A stretch of DNA of 34,925 bases from RGIG5612 sp963589005 (GTDB taxonomy: Bacteria > Bacillota > Clostridia > Lachnospirales > Lachnospiraceae), in the NCBI GenBank assembly GCA_963589005.1, contig CAVAJR010000025.1, positions 1 through 34,925 on the forward strand. Reading direction: 5' to 3'. How positions within the stretch are numbered: the first letter of the stretch is position 1; each line of letters begins with the position of its first letter. The notes beneath the pieces were generated by a model. That model had not been told where the DNA came from. It saw only the letters and a list, made by a program, of their open reading frames with translations, and made no database searches. Below, in pieces: positions 16,041 through 24,919 of this stretch. The translations under genes were made by a program, and so were the position numbers.

Positions 16041-17500
16041 TGCAGGTATTATTTACAGCTTATGAAGCTGATCCCTTTATGAAAACCGGCGGTCTGGCAG
16101 ATGTTGCCGGATCAATGCCGGCAGCGGTTAAGGAACTGTCCGGCTCGGATTCTGTGGATATTCGGGTTATGTTGCCTAAGGCTTCTGTTATTCCGCAAAA
16201 GTATGTAGAAAATATGCAATATCTCGGTTATTTCTATGTAGATCTGGCATGGCGTCATGAATATTGCGGATTATTTTCTCTGGAGCACAAGGGCGTAACC
16301 TTCTATTTTCTGGACAGTGAGAGATATTTCTACCGCGACCAATTATACGGAGGAGATGACGAGGCTGAGAGAATGGCATTTTTCTCCAAGGCATGCCTTG
16401 AAGCATGTCTTCATATAGATGACTTCGAACCGGATATCCTCCATTGCAACGACTGGCATACTGCTCTTACGCCGGTGTTTATGCGTGAATTTTATATGCA
16501 GACCAAATTAAGCAAAACCAAGTCCGTATATACAATTCACAATCTTAAGTTCCAGGGCATATTTGACCCGTTCATTATCGGAGATGTCTGTGGACTTAAT
16601 AATACCAATGCTGACAATCAGCTGCGCCAGAGACGATTTAACAGCGTATGTGCCAACTTCATGTTAGGCGCCTGCTTATATGCAGACAGAATTACAACTG
16701 TAAGTCCTACATATGCCAACGAAATATGTACTCCTTACTTCGGAGAAGGATTGGACTGGCTATTTAATGCCCGCAAGCCGATACTGAGGGGCATACTAAA
16801 TGGCATTGATTATGAAGCATGGAATCCTGAGACGGATGCGTTTCTCCAGGAATCCCATGAAGGCAAATATCAATTCGCCAATTATACCCTCAAAAACTGC
16901 AAGGAGAAGAAGGCTCAAAACAAGATGGCTCTTCAATCCATGCTGGGGCTTAAGGTGGATCCTGATATTCCGATGTATGCCATTATCAGCCGCCTGACCG
17001 AGCAGAAGGGTCTGGATCTGGTAACCTATAACTTGCCGCATATTGCAGAATCCAACATGCAGCTGGTGGTACTGGGTACCGGCGAACATAAATTCGAGGA
17101 GGCCTTCAGCTGGTATGCATCCATGTATCCTGACAAGATCTCCGCCCAGATCAAATTCGACAATGCTCTGTCTCATATGATATATGCGGCAGCTGATGTC
17201 ATTATGGTTCCGTCAAGATTCGAGCCATGCGGTCTGACGCAGCTTATTGCTATGCGCTATGGCACACTTCCTCTTGTACGTGAAACCGGCGGACTTAAGG
17301 ATACTGTAGACAACAGCAAGGGATTTTCATTTATAACATTTAATGCTGATGACATGAAATATACATTAGACTGCTCACTTGATGTCTGGTTTAACAAACC
17401 TGACGAATGGCAGGCCAAACAATCGCAGGCTATGAATGCCGACTATTCATGGCCGGCATCAGCCAAAATCTACAAGGAACTCTACGAACAGATGCTATGA
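16040..17500 (+). CDS. glgA: Glycogen (starch) synthase, ADP-glucose dependent, GT5
   Basis: A 486-aa GT5 glycosyltransferase that extends alpha-1,4-glucan from ADP-glucose. The N-terminal KTGGLADV (15-22) binds the nucleotide sugar; HCNDWHTAL, the YTIHNLKFQG block and the C-terminal PSRFEPCGLTQLIAMRYG with RETGGLKDTV complete the GT-B signature. It overlaps glgD by one base and the next gene by four (ATGA), so translation is coupled along the operon. No branching enzyme (glgB) is seen in the window. Confidence 0.97.
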   Translation: MQVLFTAYEADPFMKTGGLADVAGSMPAAVKELSGSDSVDIRVMLPKASVIPQKYVENMQYLGYFYVDLAWRHEYCGLFSLEHKGVTFYFLDSERYFYRDQLYGGDDEAERMAFFSKACLEACLHIDDFEPDILHCNDWHTALTPVFMREFYMQTKLSKTKSVYTIHNLKFQGIFDPFIIGDVCGLNNTNADNQLRQRRFNSVCANFMLGACLYADRITTVSPTYANEICTPYFGEGLDWLFNARKPILRGILNGIDYEAWNPETDAFLQESHEGKYQFANYTLKNCKEKKAQNKMALQSMLGLKVDPDIPMYAIISRLTEQKGLDLVTYNLPHIAESNMQLVVLGTGEHKFEEAFSWYASMYPDKISAQIKFDNALSHMIYAAADVIMVPSRFEPCGLTQLIAMRYGTLPLVRETGGLKDTVDNSKGFSFITFNADDMKYTLDCSLDVWFNKPDEWQAKQSQAMNADYSWPASAKIYKELYEQML

Positions 17501-19332
17501 CTATAATTCACGATTCTCAGGACATTCGCTACAGAAGCAGATTCGGCGCATGTCATACGCAAGAAGAGATAACTCTTTCAATATATGCCCCTGAGGCTGA
17601 CAGCGTACAATTAAGATTATGGAGAGAAGGACACGGAGAAGACCTGATTGATATGGATCAGGTCTTATCTGTGTTTACAGCAACCATAACCCTGCCCTCA
17701 GCCCCGTGTGCTTTGTTCTATTACTTTATAGTGACAAATGCCTCTAAAACTGTATACTATGGCAATAATCCTAACAGTCTCGGAGGTATAGGACAGGCAT
17801 ATGACTGCCCGCCTTCATCCTTTCAGATTACTGTTTACAGAGAAACTCCTGTGCCGGAATGGTTTAAAGAAGCCATCGTCTATCAGATATTTCCGGATCG
17901 ATTTGCCAGAAGTTCGGCATTTGATTCTGATAATTTCGGCACCCTTCCGGACACAAGAGGCGGCGTAAAACGTGTTGTGGAAACTAATTGGAGCCAGCCT
18001 CCGGTAAATGAATTTGACAAAAACGGTGAGATATGCCGTTGGCGATTCTATGGCGGCTCCCTTGACGGCATTCGGGAGAAGCTTGATTATCTGGTAAGTC
18101 TCGGCATAACCGTGATCTATCTAAATCCCATATTCCTGGCCAGATCTACACACAGATATGATACCGCAGATTATACTATGATAGACCCCGGCTTAGGAAA
18201 TGAAGAAGCCTTCCGAAGACTTGCCGATGCTGCACTTAAACGGGGCATCCGTATTATACTTGATGGCGTCTTCAACCACTGCGGCGCTGACAGCAAATAT
18301 TTTGACTTATACGATCAATATTATCAAGAAGGCGGCGAAAAGGGCGCAATGAACCACCTGGATTCTCCTTACCGCTCCTGGTTTACATTCCAGCCGGATG
18401 GTCACGGATACAGATGCTGGTGGAACATCGCCGACATGCCGGATTTTGTTACCGTCAATCCGGAGTACGAAGAATTTATAACAGGTGAAAATGGTATTTT
18501 GCGCAAATGGCTGCGGCTGGGTGCATCCGGCTGGCGGCTGGATGTAGCAGACGAACTTCCGAATTCATTTATCAAAGCAATCCGAAAAGCTGTTAAATCA
18601 GAGGGGGAAGACAAACTCCTGCTGGGAGAAGTATGGGATGATCCGACCAATAAATATAACTATGGTCAGCCTATGGAGTATTTTCTGGGTGAAGAACTGG
18701 ATTCTACTATGAATTATCCATTTCGTATGGCTGCCTTGTCATTCATTACAGGGCAGATCAATGCTGCTGAGTTTTGCAAACGATTTATGAGCATTGCAGA
18801 GAATTTCCCGCCGGAGAATTTCTACGGAGCCCTTAATCTTTTGGGAAGCCATGACAGGGAACGAGTTATGAATATACTGGGGGGATATCCTATTGCCCAA
18901 TATGGCTGCGGTCAGAAGATAACATATCAGGATCTAAGCCCGGATCAATACAATCTGGCCAAAATCAGATATAAGACCCTCTCCATACTTCAATACGCTC
19001 TGCCCGGAGTTCCTGATATCTACTACGGAGACGAAGCAGGACTGATGGGCGGAAGTGATCCCGACTGCAGACGAACATATCCGTGGGGCAATGAAGATAA
19101 GGATTTATTGGAACATTTCCGATGGCTGGGAGATTTCTATCATTCCCATCCATGCCTTAAGAAAGGCGGTTTCAGACTAACGCCCGTTAACGATGATGTA
19201 ATTGCTCTGGAACGCTTTACAGAGGAAGATAAGATCCTGCTGTTTATCAATCGTTCCGACAGCAGCATGGACATCTCGTTCAAGGGTAAGATATACAGTC
19301 TGTGGGCTTATGAGGCCAAGATTATCTATTAG
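17497..19332 (+). CDS. GH13 alpha-glycosidase, neopullulanase-like
   Basis: A 611-aa family 13 glycoside hydrolase. Residues 1-115 form a beta-rich N-terminal domain like that of neopullulanases and cyclomaltodextrinases; the TIM barrel begins near EAIVYQIFPDRFARS. The four GH13 motifs are present: DGVFNH (256-261), GWRLDVADE with nucleophile Asp349, GEVWDD with acid/base Glu378, and LLGSHDRERV with Asp453. ATG 17497 overlaps the glgA stop; the frame extends upstream inside glgA but is a shadow there. It likely trims or debranches glucans in the cytoplasm, since no signal peptide is seen. Exact bond specificity is not readable. Confidence 0.9.
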   Translation: MTIIHDSQDIRYRSRFGACHTQEEITLSIYAPEADSVQLRLWREGHGEDLIDMDQVLSVFTATITLPSAPCALFYYFIVTNASKTVYYGNNPNSLGGIGQAYDCPPSSFQITVYRETPVPEWFKEAIVYQIFPDRFARSSAFDSDNFGTLPDTRGGVKRVVETNWSQPPVNEFDKNGEICRWRFYGGSLDGIREKLDYLVSLGITVIYLNPIFLARSTHRYDTADYTMIDPGLGNEEAFRRLADAALKRGIRIILDGVFNHCGADSKYFDLYDQYYQEGGEKGAMNHLDSPYRSWFTFQPDGHGYRCWWNIADMPDFVTVNPEYEEFITGENGILRKWLRLGASGWRLDVADELPNSFIKAIRKAVKSEGEDKLLLGEVWDDPTNKYNYGQPMEYFLGEELDSTMNYPFRMAALSFITGQINAAEFCKRFMSIAENFPPENFYGALNLLGSHDRERVMNILGGYPIAQYGCGQKITYQDLSPDQYNLAKIRYKTLSILQYALPGVPDIYYGDEAGLMGGSDPDCRRTYPWGNEDKDLLEHFRWLGDFYHSHPCLKKGGFRLTPVNDDVIALERFTEEDKILLFINRSDSSMDISFKGKIYSLWAYEAKIIY

Positions 19333-19568
19333 CGCGCCGGGACGACGCAGTCCACTGCGAGAAAATCCTACGTCGAAAAACTTTATCGCAATGATTACGT
19401 GTTCTGCCGCGTGCATTAATAATATGTTACTCTGCACACCGTGAACCTCGGCGTGCAGCCACTGCTCGAAAACGCCTACGCTGATTGTTTTCTCGCAGTG
19501 GTCTGCGCCGTCCCGGTGTGCATATAAATGCACTGTGCACGCGGCTACGCCACTGCTCACGGCGCGCT
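19333..19568. repeat. Composite of repeat family A filling a convergent gap
   Basis: The whole gap between the GH13 and phoU stop codons is family A repeat. A direct left half starts one base after the GH13 stop (19333-19365, CGCGCCGGGAC... to GAGAAAA) and then diverges; a nearly complete inverted unit covers about 19432-19521; a direct right end (TCACGGCGCGC) finishes at 19566. The direct left half and the inverted copy can pair over about 33 bp with few mismatches, giving a large hairpin. It could terminate transcription from both sides. Confidence 0.85.
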
Positions 19569-19576
19569 TGATAAAT

Positions 19577-20221
19577 TTACAACTCCAGTACGCCGTTGAT
19601 AGAGAATATAACCCACTCTGCGATATTCGTCGCATGGTCGCCGATTCTTTCCAGATATTTGTCAACCATCAGCATATCAGCCGCATGCTCCTCGTAGTCC
19701 GGATTGCTCTTCATGAGATCTACAAGTTCCTTCTTGACCTCAATAAACAGCTCATCTACGATATCATCATGAGCAATGACCTCCTTAGCCTTATCCATAT
19801 CCTTCTCAACATATGCCTCTATGGCATGCAGCAGCATGATGATAGTTTCAGCTGCCATTTTCTTGATCAATTCTGTGTTGAATTTATATGGAGTATCAGC
19901 ACTTGCAATAGTTATTTCTGAAATATCAGCTGCATGGTCACCGATCCGCTCCATATCAGTAACCATCTTAAGAGCAGCTGTTATATTACGCAGATCTCTT
20001 GCTACCGGCTGCTGCTGAATCAGGAGATTAAGGCATATACTCTCAATTCTCTTTTGAGCATGATCTATCTGCTCGTCTTCTTCCATGATCTTTTTGGCAA
20101 GAGCTGTATTCTGAGTAAGGAAAGCATTAATTGCCTGCTGGATAGCCTCCTGGATCATGGTACCCATATTTGTCATTTCAATATTAAGCTGCTTAAGCTG
20201 CTCGTCGAATTTTAATCTCAT
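19577..20221 (-). CDS. phoU: Phosphate signalling complex protein PhoU
   Basis: A 214-aa all-helical protein made of two three-helix PhoU repeats, starting MRLKFDEQLKQLNIEM. The metal-binding family motifs are visible in both halves (ERIGDHAADISE and ERIGDHATNIAE). PhoU links the Pst transporter to the PhoR kinase and restrains phosphate uptake. It is the last gene of the pst operon; its ATG overlaps the pstB stop by one base. No response regulator or PhoR gene adjoins it. Confidence 0.97.
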   Translation of the reverse strand: MRLKFDEQLKQLNIEMTNMGTMIQEAIQQAINAFLTQNTALAKKIMEEDEQIDHAQKRIESICLNLLIQQQPVARDLRNITAALKMVTDMERIGDHAADISEITIASADTPYKFNTELIKKMAAETIIMLLHAIEAYVEKDMDKAKEVIAHDDIVDELFIEVKKELVDLMKSNPDYEEHAADMLMVDKYLERIGDHATNIAEWVIFSINGVLEL

Positions 20222-20982
20222 CAGCCAAATCTCCCTGTAATATAATCTTCTGTTCTCTTCTCCTGCGGATTGGAAAAGATCTTCTTCGTTGCACCGAATT
20301 CAACCAGTTCTCCTAACAGGAAGAATGCTGTATAATCCGATACACGCGCTGCCTGCTGCATATTGTGAGTTACAACTACTACAGTATATTTTTTCTTCAG
20401 CTCTTCCATAAGATCCTCGATCTTCGATGTTGAGATAGGGTCAAGTGCTGATGTAGGCTCATCCATGAGAAGTACCTCAGGCTGAACTGCTAATGCTCTT
20501 GCAATACATATTCTCTGCTGCTGTCCGCCTGAAAGACCCAATGCAGATTTTTTAAGTCTGTCCTTGACCTCGTCAAATATTGCGGCACCCCTCAGACTTT
20601 CCTCCACAATATCATCTAGCTCATGCTTATTCTTAATTCCATGAACCCTAGGTCCGTATGCTATATTGTCATAGATACTCATAGGGAATGGATTAGGCTG
20701 CTGAAAGACCATGCCTACCTTCTTACGCAGGATTGTTACATCAACCCTCGGATCATAGATGTCCTCTCCGTCCAACAGCACCTTGCCCTCGATCTTGACA
20801 TTGTCAACCAGATCATTCATACGATTAAGTGTCTTTAAAAATGTTGATTTTCCGCATCCCGAAGGTCCTATAAATGCAGTGACAGCATTAGGACAGATAT
20901 TCATATTTATACCCTTTAATGCATGATTTTCTCCGTAGTATAAATGCAGATTCTCAACAGAAATTTTATAATTTTGTTCCAT
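20221..20982 (-). CDS. pstB: Phosphate ABC transporter ATP-binding protein
   Basis: A 253-aa ABC ATPase energising high-affinity phosphate import. Walker A GPSGCGKST (39-47), Q-loop MVFQQPNPFPMSIYDN typical of PstB, signature LSGGQQQR (150-157), Walker B LLMDEPTSALDP, and the switch His in VVVTHNM. It lies between pstA (1 nt gap) and phoU (1 nt overlap), as expected for a single transcript. Confidence 0.98.
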   Translation of the reverse strand: MEQNYKISVENLHLYYGENHALKGINMNICPNAVTAFIGPSGCGKSTFLKTLNRMNDLVDNVKIEGKVLLDGEDIYDPRVDVTILRKKVGMVFQQPNPFPMSIYDNIAYGPRVHGIKNKHELDDIVEESLRGAAIFDEVKDRLKKSALGLSGGQQQRICIARALAVQPEVLLMDEPTSALDPISTSKIEDLMEELKKKYTVVVVTHNMQQAARVSDYTAFFLLGELVEFGATKKIFSNPQEKRTEDYITGRFG

Positions 20983-20983
20983 T

Positions 20984-21937
20984 TTATTTCATCCTTGTTC
21001 TGTCAAATTTCCTCATAAGTCTCTTAGTTCCCAAATTGATCAGGAAGACGATAACCAACAGAATAACGGCAATGCCAAATGCGGTATCAAAATCGCCCTC
21101 GCTGGTTGCACTTAAATACAGCTGAGTTGTAAGTGTTCCGCCTGACTGGAATATCTTGCCAAACAACGCCCCGATATTGGCCGGTAAGGATTTACCGCTG
21201 CCTGCTGTAAAGAGAAGTGCTGCCGATTCGCCTACGATACGTCCTACTGCCAGAATAATGCCTGTTATTATTCCCGGCATTGCCGATGGAATCAGGATCG
21301 TTCTGATAGTATACCATTTGCCGGCACCAAGACCTACTGCACCGCTTCTGTAACTGTCAGGAACAGTCTTAAGAGCCTCCTGCGTATTTCTCGTTATAAG
21401 AGGAAGCACCATCAGGAACAACGTAAGAGAGCCTGTAAGCAGTGAGTATCCCATTCCCAGCACCTGTCCGAAGAATACCATACCGAACAAACCAAATATA
21501 ATTGACGGGATACCGGACAGGGTCTCTGTTGCAAATACTATTACTGTAACTAATTTGCCCGGCTTAGCATATTCATTCAGATAAATAGCTGCGCCTACAC
21601 CCAGCGGGATTGAAATTATCAGGGTTAATATAAGAACTATCAGCGTATTTACAATATTTCCTGCTATGCCGACTGTTCCCTTGAGAACTGAGGTTACCGA
21701 TGTCAGGAACTCCCAGTTAATGGCTCCCACGCCCTTAACCAATACATATACAATGATGCCCGTGATGAGAAGTACCGTAAATGCTGCACACAGATAGATG
21801 AAAAAGTATTGCATCTTATCCTTCGGCCTGCGCCTTTTTACCATAAGGCTGCCGGTGGTATTTAAGTTTGACCTCCCCAGGCTGTAATTTTGATTGCCGA
21901 CAGAACCTGTCATAGTTTTGGCCATTTGATCAGTCAT
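20984..21937 (-). CDS. pstA: Phosphate ABC transporter permease PstA
   Basis: A 317-aa inner-membrane permease with six predicted membrane segments and the ABC-permease coupling region (ITRNTQEALKTVP... followed by GLGAGKW). ATG 21937 (MTDQMAK) is preferred to the upstream frame at 21961: it overlaps the pstC stop by 8 nt and has an AGAAAGGGG site upstream inside pstC. The roughly 45-residue hydrophilic N-terminus before the first membrane segment is longer than in many PstA proteins. It pairs with PstC to form the channel. Confidence 0.95.
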   Translation of the reverse strand: MTDQMAKTMTGSVGNQNYSLGRSNLNTTGSLMVKRRRPKDKMQYFFIYLCAAFTVLLITGIIVYVLVKGVGAINWEFLTSVTSVLKGTVGIAGNIVNTLIVLILTLIISIPLGVGAAIYLNEYAKPGKLVTVIVFATETLSGIPSIIFGLFGMVFFGQVLGMGYSLLTGSLTLFLMVLPLITRNTQEALKTVPDSYRSGAVGLGAGKWYTIRTILIPSAMPGIITGIILAVGRIVGESAALLFTAGSGKSLPANIGALFGKIFQSGGTLTTQLYLSATSEGDFDTAFGIAVILLVIVFLINLGTKRLMRKFDRTRMK

Positions 21938-22862
21938 TCTTCTCAGCCCCTTTCTTAACACGCATCAATGCCAGGTTTACGATCATGATGAATATGAACA
22001 ATACCAATCCTACACTGAACAGAACCTGCCTGTGAGTTCCCTCTGCATATCCCATTTCACTTACCAGCTGAGTTGTAAGGAATCGGACTGAATTGAACGG
22101 AAGCGGCAGATTAACTGAGCCGCCTGCAACCATGTTAATGGCCATGGCCTCACCTAATGCCCTGCCTATACCCAGCACAATACCTGTCAGAATACCTGAC
22201 TTGGCTGCCGGGATCGTAACCTTGAAGGTTGTCTGCATCTTACTTGCGCCTAATGCCAGTGAGGCTGCCTTCATACTCTGAGGCACCGCCCGTATGGAAG
22301 ATGCACTGACATTTACGACCGTAGGAAGTATCATTATTGCCAGTACAATAATGGCTGAAATCATATTTGCACCACCAGTGAATTGATGTGTCGTTGATCC
22401 TGCAAATATAATTTTCTCCAGCTTATACATAAGCGGATTCAATATCATCATGCCCAAAAGTCCGTATATTACTGACGGAATCGCTGCAAGGAGCTCAACT
22501 ACATGCTGAAGTACAGCTGATATCCTCTTGCCTGCGATTTCTGTTAAGAATACGGCTGTAAGCAGTCCGATGGGTACTCCGATCAGTACGCTGAAAAATG
22601 TACCGACTATTGATGAGAGTATGATATAGGCAATGCCATAAGACGGCTCTGCAGCTGTCGGTTTCCATACAGTTCCGAATAACAGTTCAAGCACTCCGAC
22701 TTTTCCAAAAGCCGGAGCGCCCATAATGATCATATAAACTGTAATGGATGCTACTGCAGCGATTGCTGCGACTGCGCAAATCGTAAATATTGTCTTGGCT
22801 GAAACCTCTGAGAGCTTTCTCTTATGCCCACCTAATATTTTTGAATTTACCTTCGTATCCAT
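21930..22862 (-). CDS. pstC: Phosphate ABC transporter permease PstC
   Basis: A 310-aa permease. Six membrane segments, the FGTVWKPT segment near residue 63 that is characteristic of PstC, and the cytoplasmic coupling loop VPQSMKAASLALGASKMQT. It begins 13 nt after the pstS stop and overlaps pstA, so the three are translated from one message. Confidence 0.96.
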   Translation of the reverse strand: MDTKVNSKILGGHKRKLSEVSAKTIFTICAVAAIAAVASITVYMIIMGAPAFGKVGVLELLFGTVWKPTAAEPSYGIAYIILSSIVGTFFSVLIGVPIGLLTAVFLTEIAGKRISAVLQHVVELLAAIPSVIYGLLGMMILNPLMYKLEKIIFAGSTTHQFTGGANMISAIIVLAIMILPTVVNVSASSIRAVPQSMKAASLALGASKMQTTFKVTIPAAKSGILTGIVLGIGRALGEAMAINMVAGGSVNLPLPFNSVRFLTTQLVSEMGYAEGTHRQVLFSVGLVLFIFIMIVNLALMRVKKGAEKND

Positions 22863-22875
22863 AAGTTGTCATCCT

Positions 22876-23733
22876 TTACTGTGGAAGAATAAGTCCGATT
22901 GTTGTGATTACATTCTGTCCTGCCTCAGATGCGATGAAGTTGAACCATGTCTGAACCAGTTCATTCTGCTCTGAGATTTCACCCATTGTTGCCATTACGA
23001 ATGGACGAGAGAGTGAATATTTGCCGGCTACAATGTTCTCTTCTGTCGGTTCTACTGAGTCAAGAGCAATTGCTGATACTGAATCATCTACAACATCAAG
23101 TGATACATATCCGATGGCACCCGGTGTTGCTGCAACCTTAGCTAATACGCCGCCTGTTGAATCAAGTTCCTGAGCATATTTGCAATTATCTTCGATCTTG
23201 AGAAGTTCTTCGAATGCTCCTCTTGTACCTGATCCGCTCTCACGTCCGATTACTACGATAGCTTCATCTGCACCGCCGAGATCCTTCCAGTTTGTGATCT
23301 CACCTGTATATATCTTAGTTAACTGCTCGCTTGTGATGTCCTTAACTGTGTTGTCTTTATCTGTAATAACTGCAATTCCGTCGATTGCTACAACATTTTC
23401 TACAGCGCCTGTTTCCTTCTCGCCATCCTTCAGTGCTCTTGAAGAATCACCGATATCAACACTTCCTGCTGCCAGAGACTCAAGACCTGCGCCTGAACCT
23501 GTATACTGAACCGTTACTGTAACATTTGGATATACTTCCATGAAGCTCTCTGACATAGCCTCGCAAAGTTTCTCCATTGAGGTGCTGCCTGCCAGTGTGA
23601 TCGTTCCCTTAAGTTCTGTGTTTACTTCTAATGCTGGGGTTGTTTCTTCTGCTGCTGATGTGCATCCAACGAATGCTGCTGTCATTGCTGCTGCAAGACC
23701 GATAGCTGCTACTTTTTTCATTAATTTCTTCAT
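22876..23733 (-). CDS. pstS: Phosphate-binding lipoprotein PstS
   Basis: A 285-aa extracytoplasmic phosphate receptor. The signal peptide ends in the lipobox AFVGC, with Cys24 as the lipidated residue. Phosphate-site features are AGSTSM near 48-53, YTGSGAG, and GRESGSGTRGAFEELL, the anion-binding loop of the family. It is first in the operon, next to the candidate Pho box, so the most abundant component is made first. The ribosome binding site is AAGAAAGGA upstream. Confidence 0.97.
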   Translation of the reverse strand: MKKLMKKVAAIGLAAAMTAAFVGCTSAAEETTPALEVNTELKGTITLAGSTSMEKLCEAMSESFMEVYPNVTVTVQYTGSGAGLESLAAGSVDIGDSSRALKDGEKETGAVENVVAIDGIAVITDKDNTVKDITSEQLTKIYTGEITNWKDLGGADEAIVVIGRESGSGTRGAFEELLKIEDNCKYAQELDSTGGVLAKVAATPGAIGYVSLDVVDDSVSAIALDSVEPTEENIVAGKYSLSRPFVMATMGEISEQNELVQTWFNFIASEAGQNVITTIGLILPQ

Positions 23734-23824
23734 AGGATTTTCTTTGTCCTTTCTTATCTATAAACCTTTTGTTTCCTACGTTGGCAATATTAAAAAAGTA
23801 AGGTAAAATGCAAAATCCTGATAT

Positions 23825-23841
23825 TGTAAATTTAGTGTAAA
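23825..23841 (-). promoter_or_regulatory. Pho-box-like direct repeat upstream of pstS
   Basis: On the minus strand two TTTACA hexamers (23836-23841 and 23825-23830) are separated by 5 nt, giving the 11-bp period known for PhoP sites in Gram-positive bacteria (TTNACA-type repeats). They lie about 92 nt upstream of the pstS start; a TTTTACC further down could be a third weak half-site. A TAATAT (23787-23792) could be the -10. Seen directly; binding is inferred. Confidence 0.55.
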
Positions 23842-24040
23842 ATGCTTGTCTTTCTTAAGCTGATTTTGAAATTTTACCTGGTGAGATATCCACATGAGCA
23901 AAAGTAAAGTTGCGCAGCAACGATTTTGCGAATGCGGATATGCATCCGTAGGATGCTGAATAATTAAGCAGAAGCAGATGAACTATCAACTTCATATCAC
24001 ATTCACAGCAGAACAAGTCTAAGGAATGTGCATCGCATAC
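23842..24040. other. Spacer between the pst promoter and the next terminator; no gene seen
   Basis: This stretch holds only small hairpins, GTTGC/GCAAC around GCA near 23909-23921 and GCATCC/GGATGC around GTA near 23942-23956. I see no reading frame with a ribosome binding site and no known RNA motif. Confidence 0.5.
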
Positions 24041-24090
24041 AAAAAGGGAATCGCCGGAAAACACATCTGTTCTCAGGCTATTCCCTTTTT
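24041..24090. terminator. Intrinsic terminator after the amino-acid ABC operon
   Basis: AAAAAGGGAAT (24041-24051) pairs perfectly with ATTCCCTTTTT (24080-24090), with an added GCC/GGC pairing one base inside. On the minus strand the stem ends in five Ts, ending the ABC transporter transcript whose last stop is at 24185. The plus strand also shows five Ts, so it can act both ways. Confidence 0.8.
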
Positions 24091-24184
24091 ATTACTATGT
24101 ATCTGTTTCATTTCATCATAAGAAGCTGCCTGCAACAGGATCTTACGATGTTGAATATGGTTCTGAATAATTACGCTGTCATAT

Positions 24185-24919
24185 CTACAGCGCACGCGCC
24201 AGGAATTCTCTAGTCCTTGCATTTTTAGGATTGGTGAAGAGCTCGCTCGGATGTCCCTCCTCACAGATAACTCCGTCTGCCATATATACAACATGGTTGC
24301 TTACATCTCTGGCAAATCCCATTTCATGGGTTACAACCAGCATAGTCATGCCTTCTTCTGCCAGTGATCTCATAACCTGAAGAACTTCACCTACCATCTC
24401 CGGATCAAGTGCTGAAGTCGGCTCATCAAAAAGCAGGATCTCCGGCTGCATGGCAAGGGCTCTTGCTATTGCAACACGCTGCTTCTGACCGCCTGATATC
24501 TGCCTTGGGAGTGCATTAATATAAGGTGTCATTCCGACCTTGTCCAGATAATACATGGCTCTGTCCTTAGCCTCAGCCTTGCTTACTTTAGCAACCTTCT
24601 CCTGTCCTATTAGACAATTTCTGAGTACAGTCATGTTGTTAAACAGATTAAAGCTCTGAAATACCATACCTACCTTGGAACGATATGTAGACTGGTTAAT
24701 CTTACCCTTAGTAACATCAGCTCCGTGGTATAAGATCTCACCGGATGTAGGAATCTCCAGCAAATTGATACATCTCAGCAATGTAGATTTGCCGCTTCCC
24801 GACGCACCTATGATACTGGTTACATCACCTTTATTTACTTTAAAATCAATGTCCTTAAGAACCTCATGTGTTCCGAAGGTTTTAGACAGATGCTTGACTT
24901 CTAAAATCAGTTCACTCAT
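24185..24919 (-). CDS. Polar amino-acid ABC transporter ATP-binding protein, GlnQ-like
   Basis: A 244-aa ABC ATPase of the polar amino-acid uptake family. Walker A GASGSGKST (38-46), signature ISGGQKQRVA, Walker B LLFDEPTSALDPE, switch His in VVTHEMGFAR. Start ATG 24919 is chosen over ATG 24925: the AGGAGG lies 9 nt before the former but only 2 nt before the latter. It overlaps the permease gene by 8 nt. The transported amino acid is not readable from sequence. Confidence 0.95.
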   Translation of the reverse strand: MSELILEVKHLSKTFGTHEVLKDIDFKVNKGDVTSIIGASGSGKSTLLRCINLLEIPTSGEILYHGADVTKGKINQSTYRSKVGMVFQSFNLFNNMTVLRNCLIGQEKVAKVSKAEAKDRAMYYLDKVGMTPYINALPRQISGGQKQRVAIARALAMQPEILLFDEPTSALDPEMVGEVLQVMRSLAEEGMTMLVVTHEMGFARDVSNHVVYMADGVICEEGHPSELFTNPKNARTREFLARAL

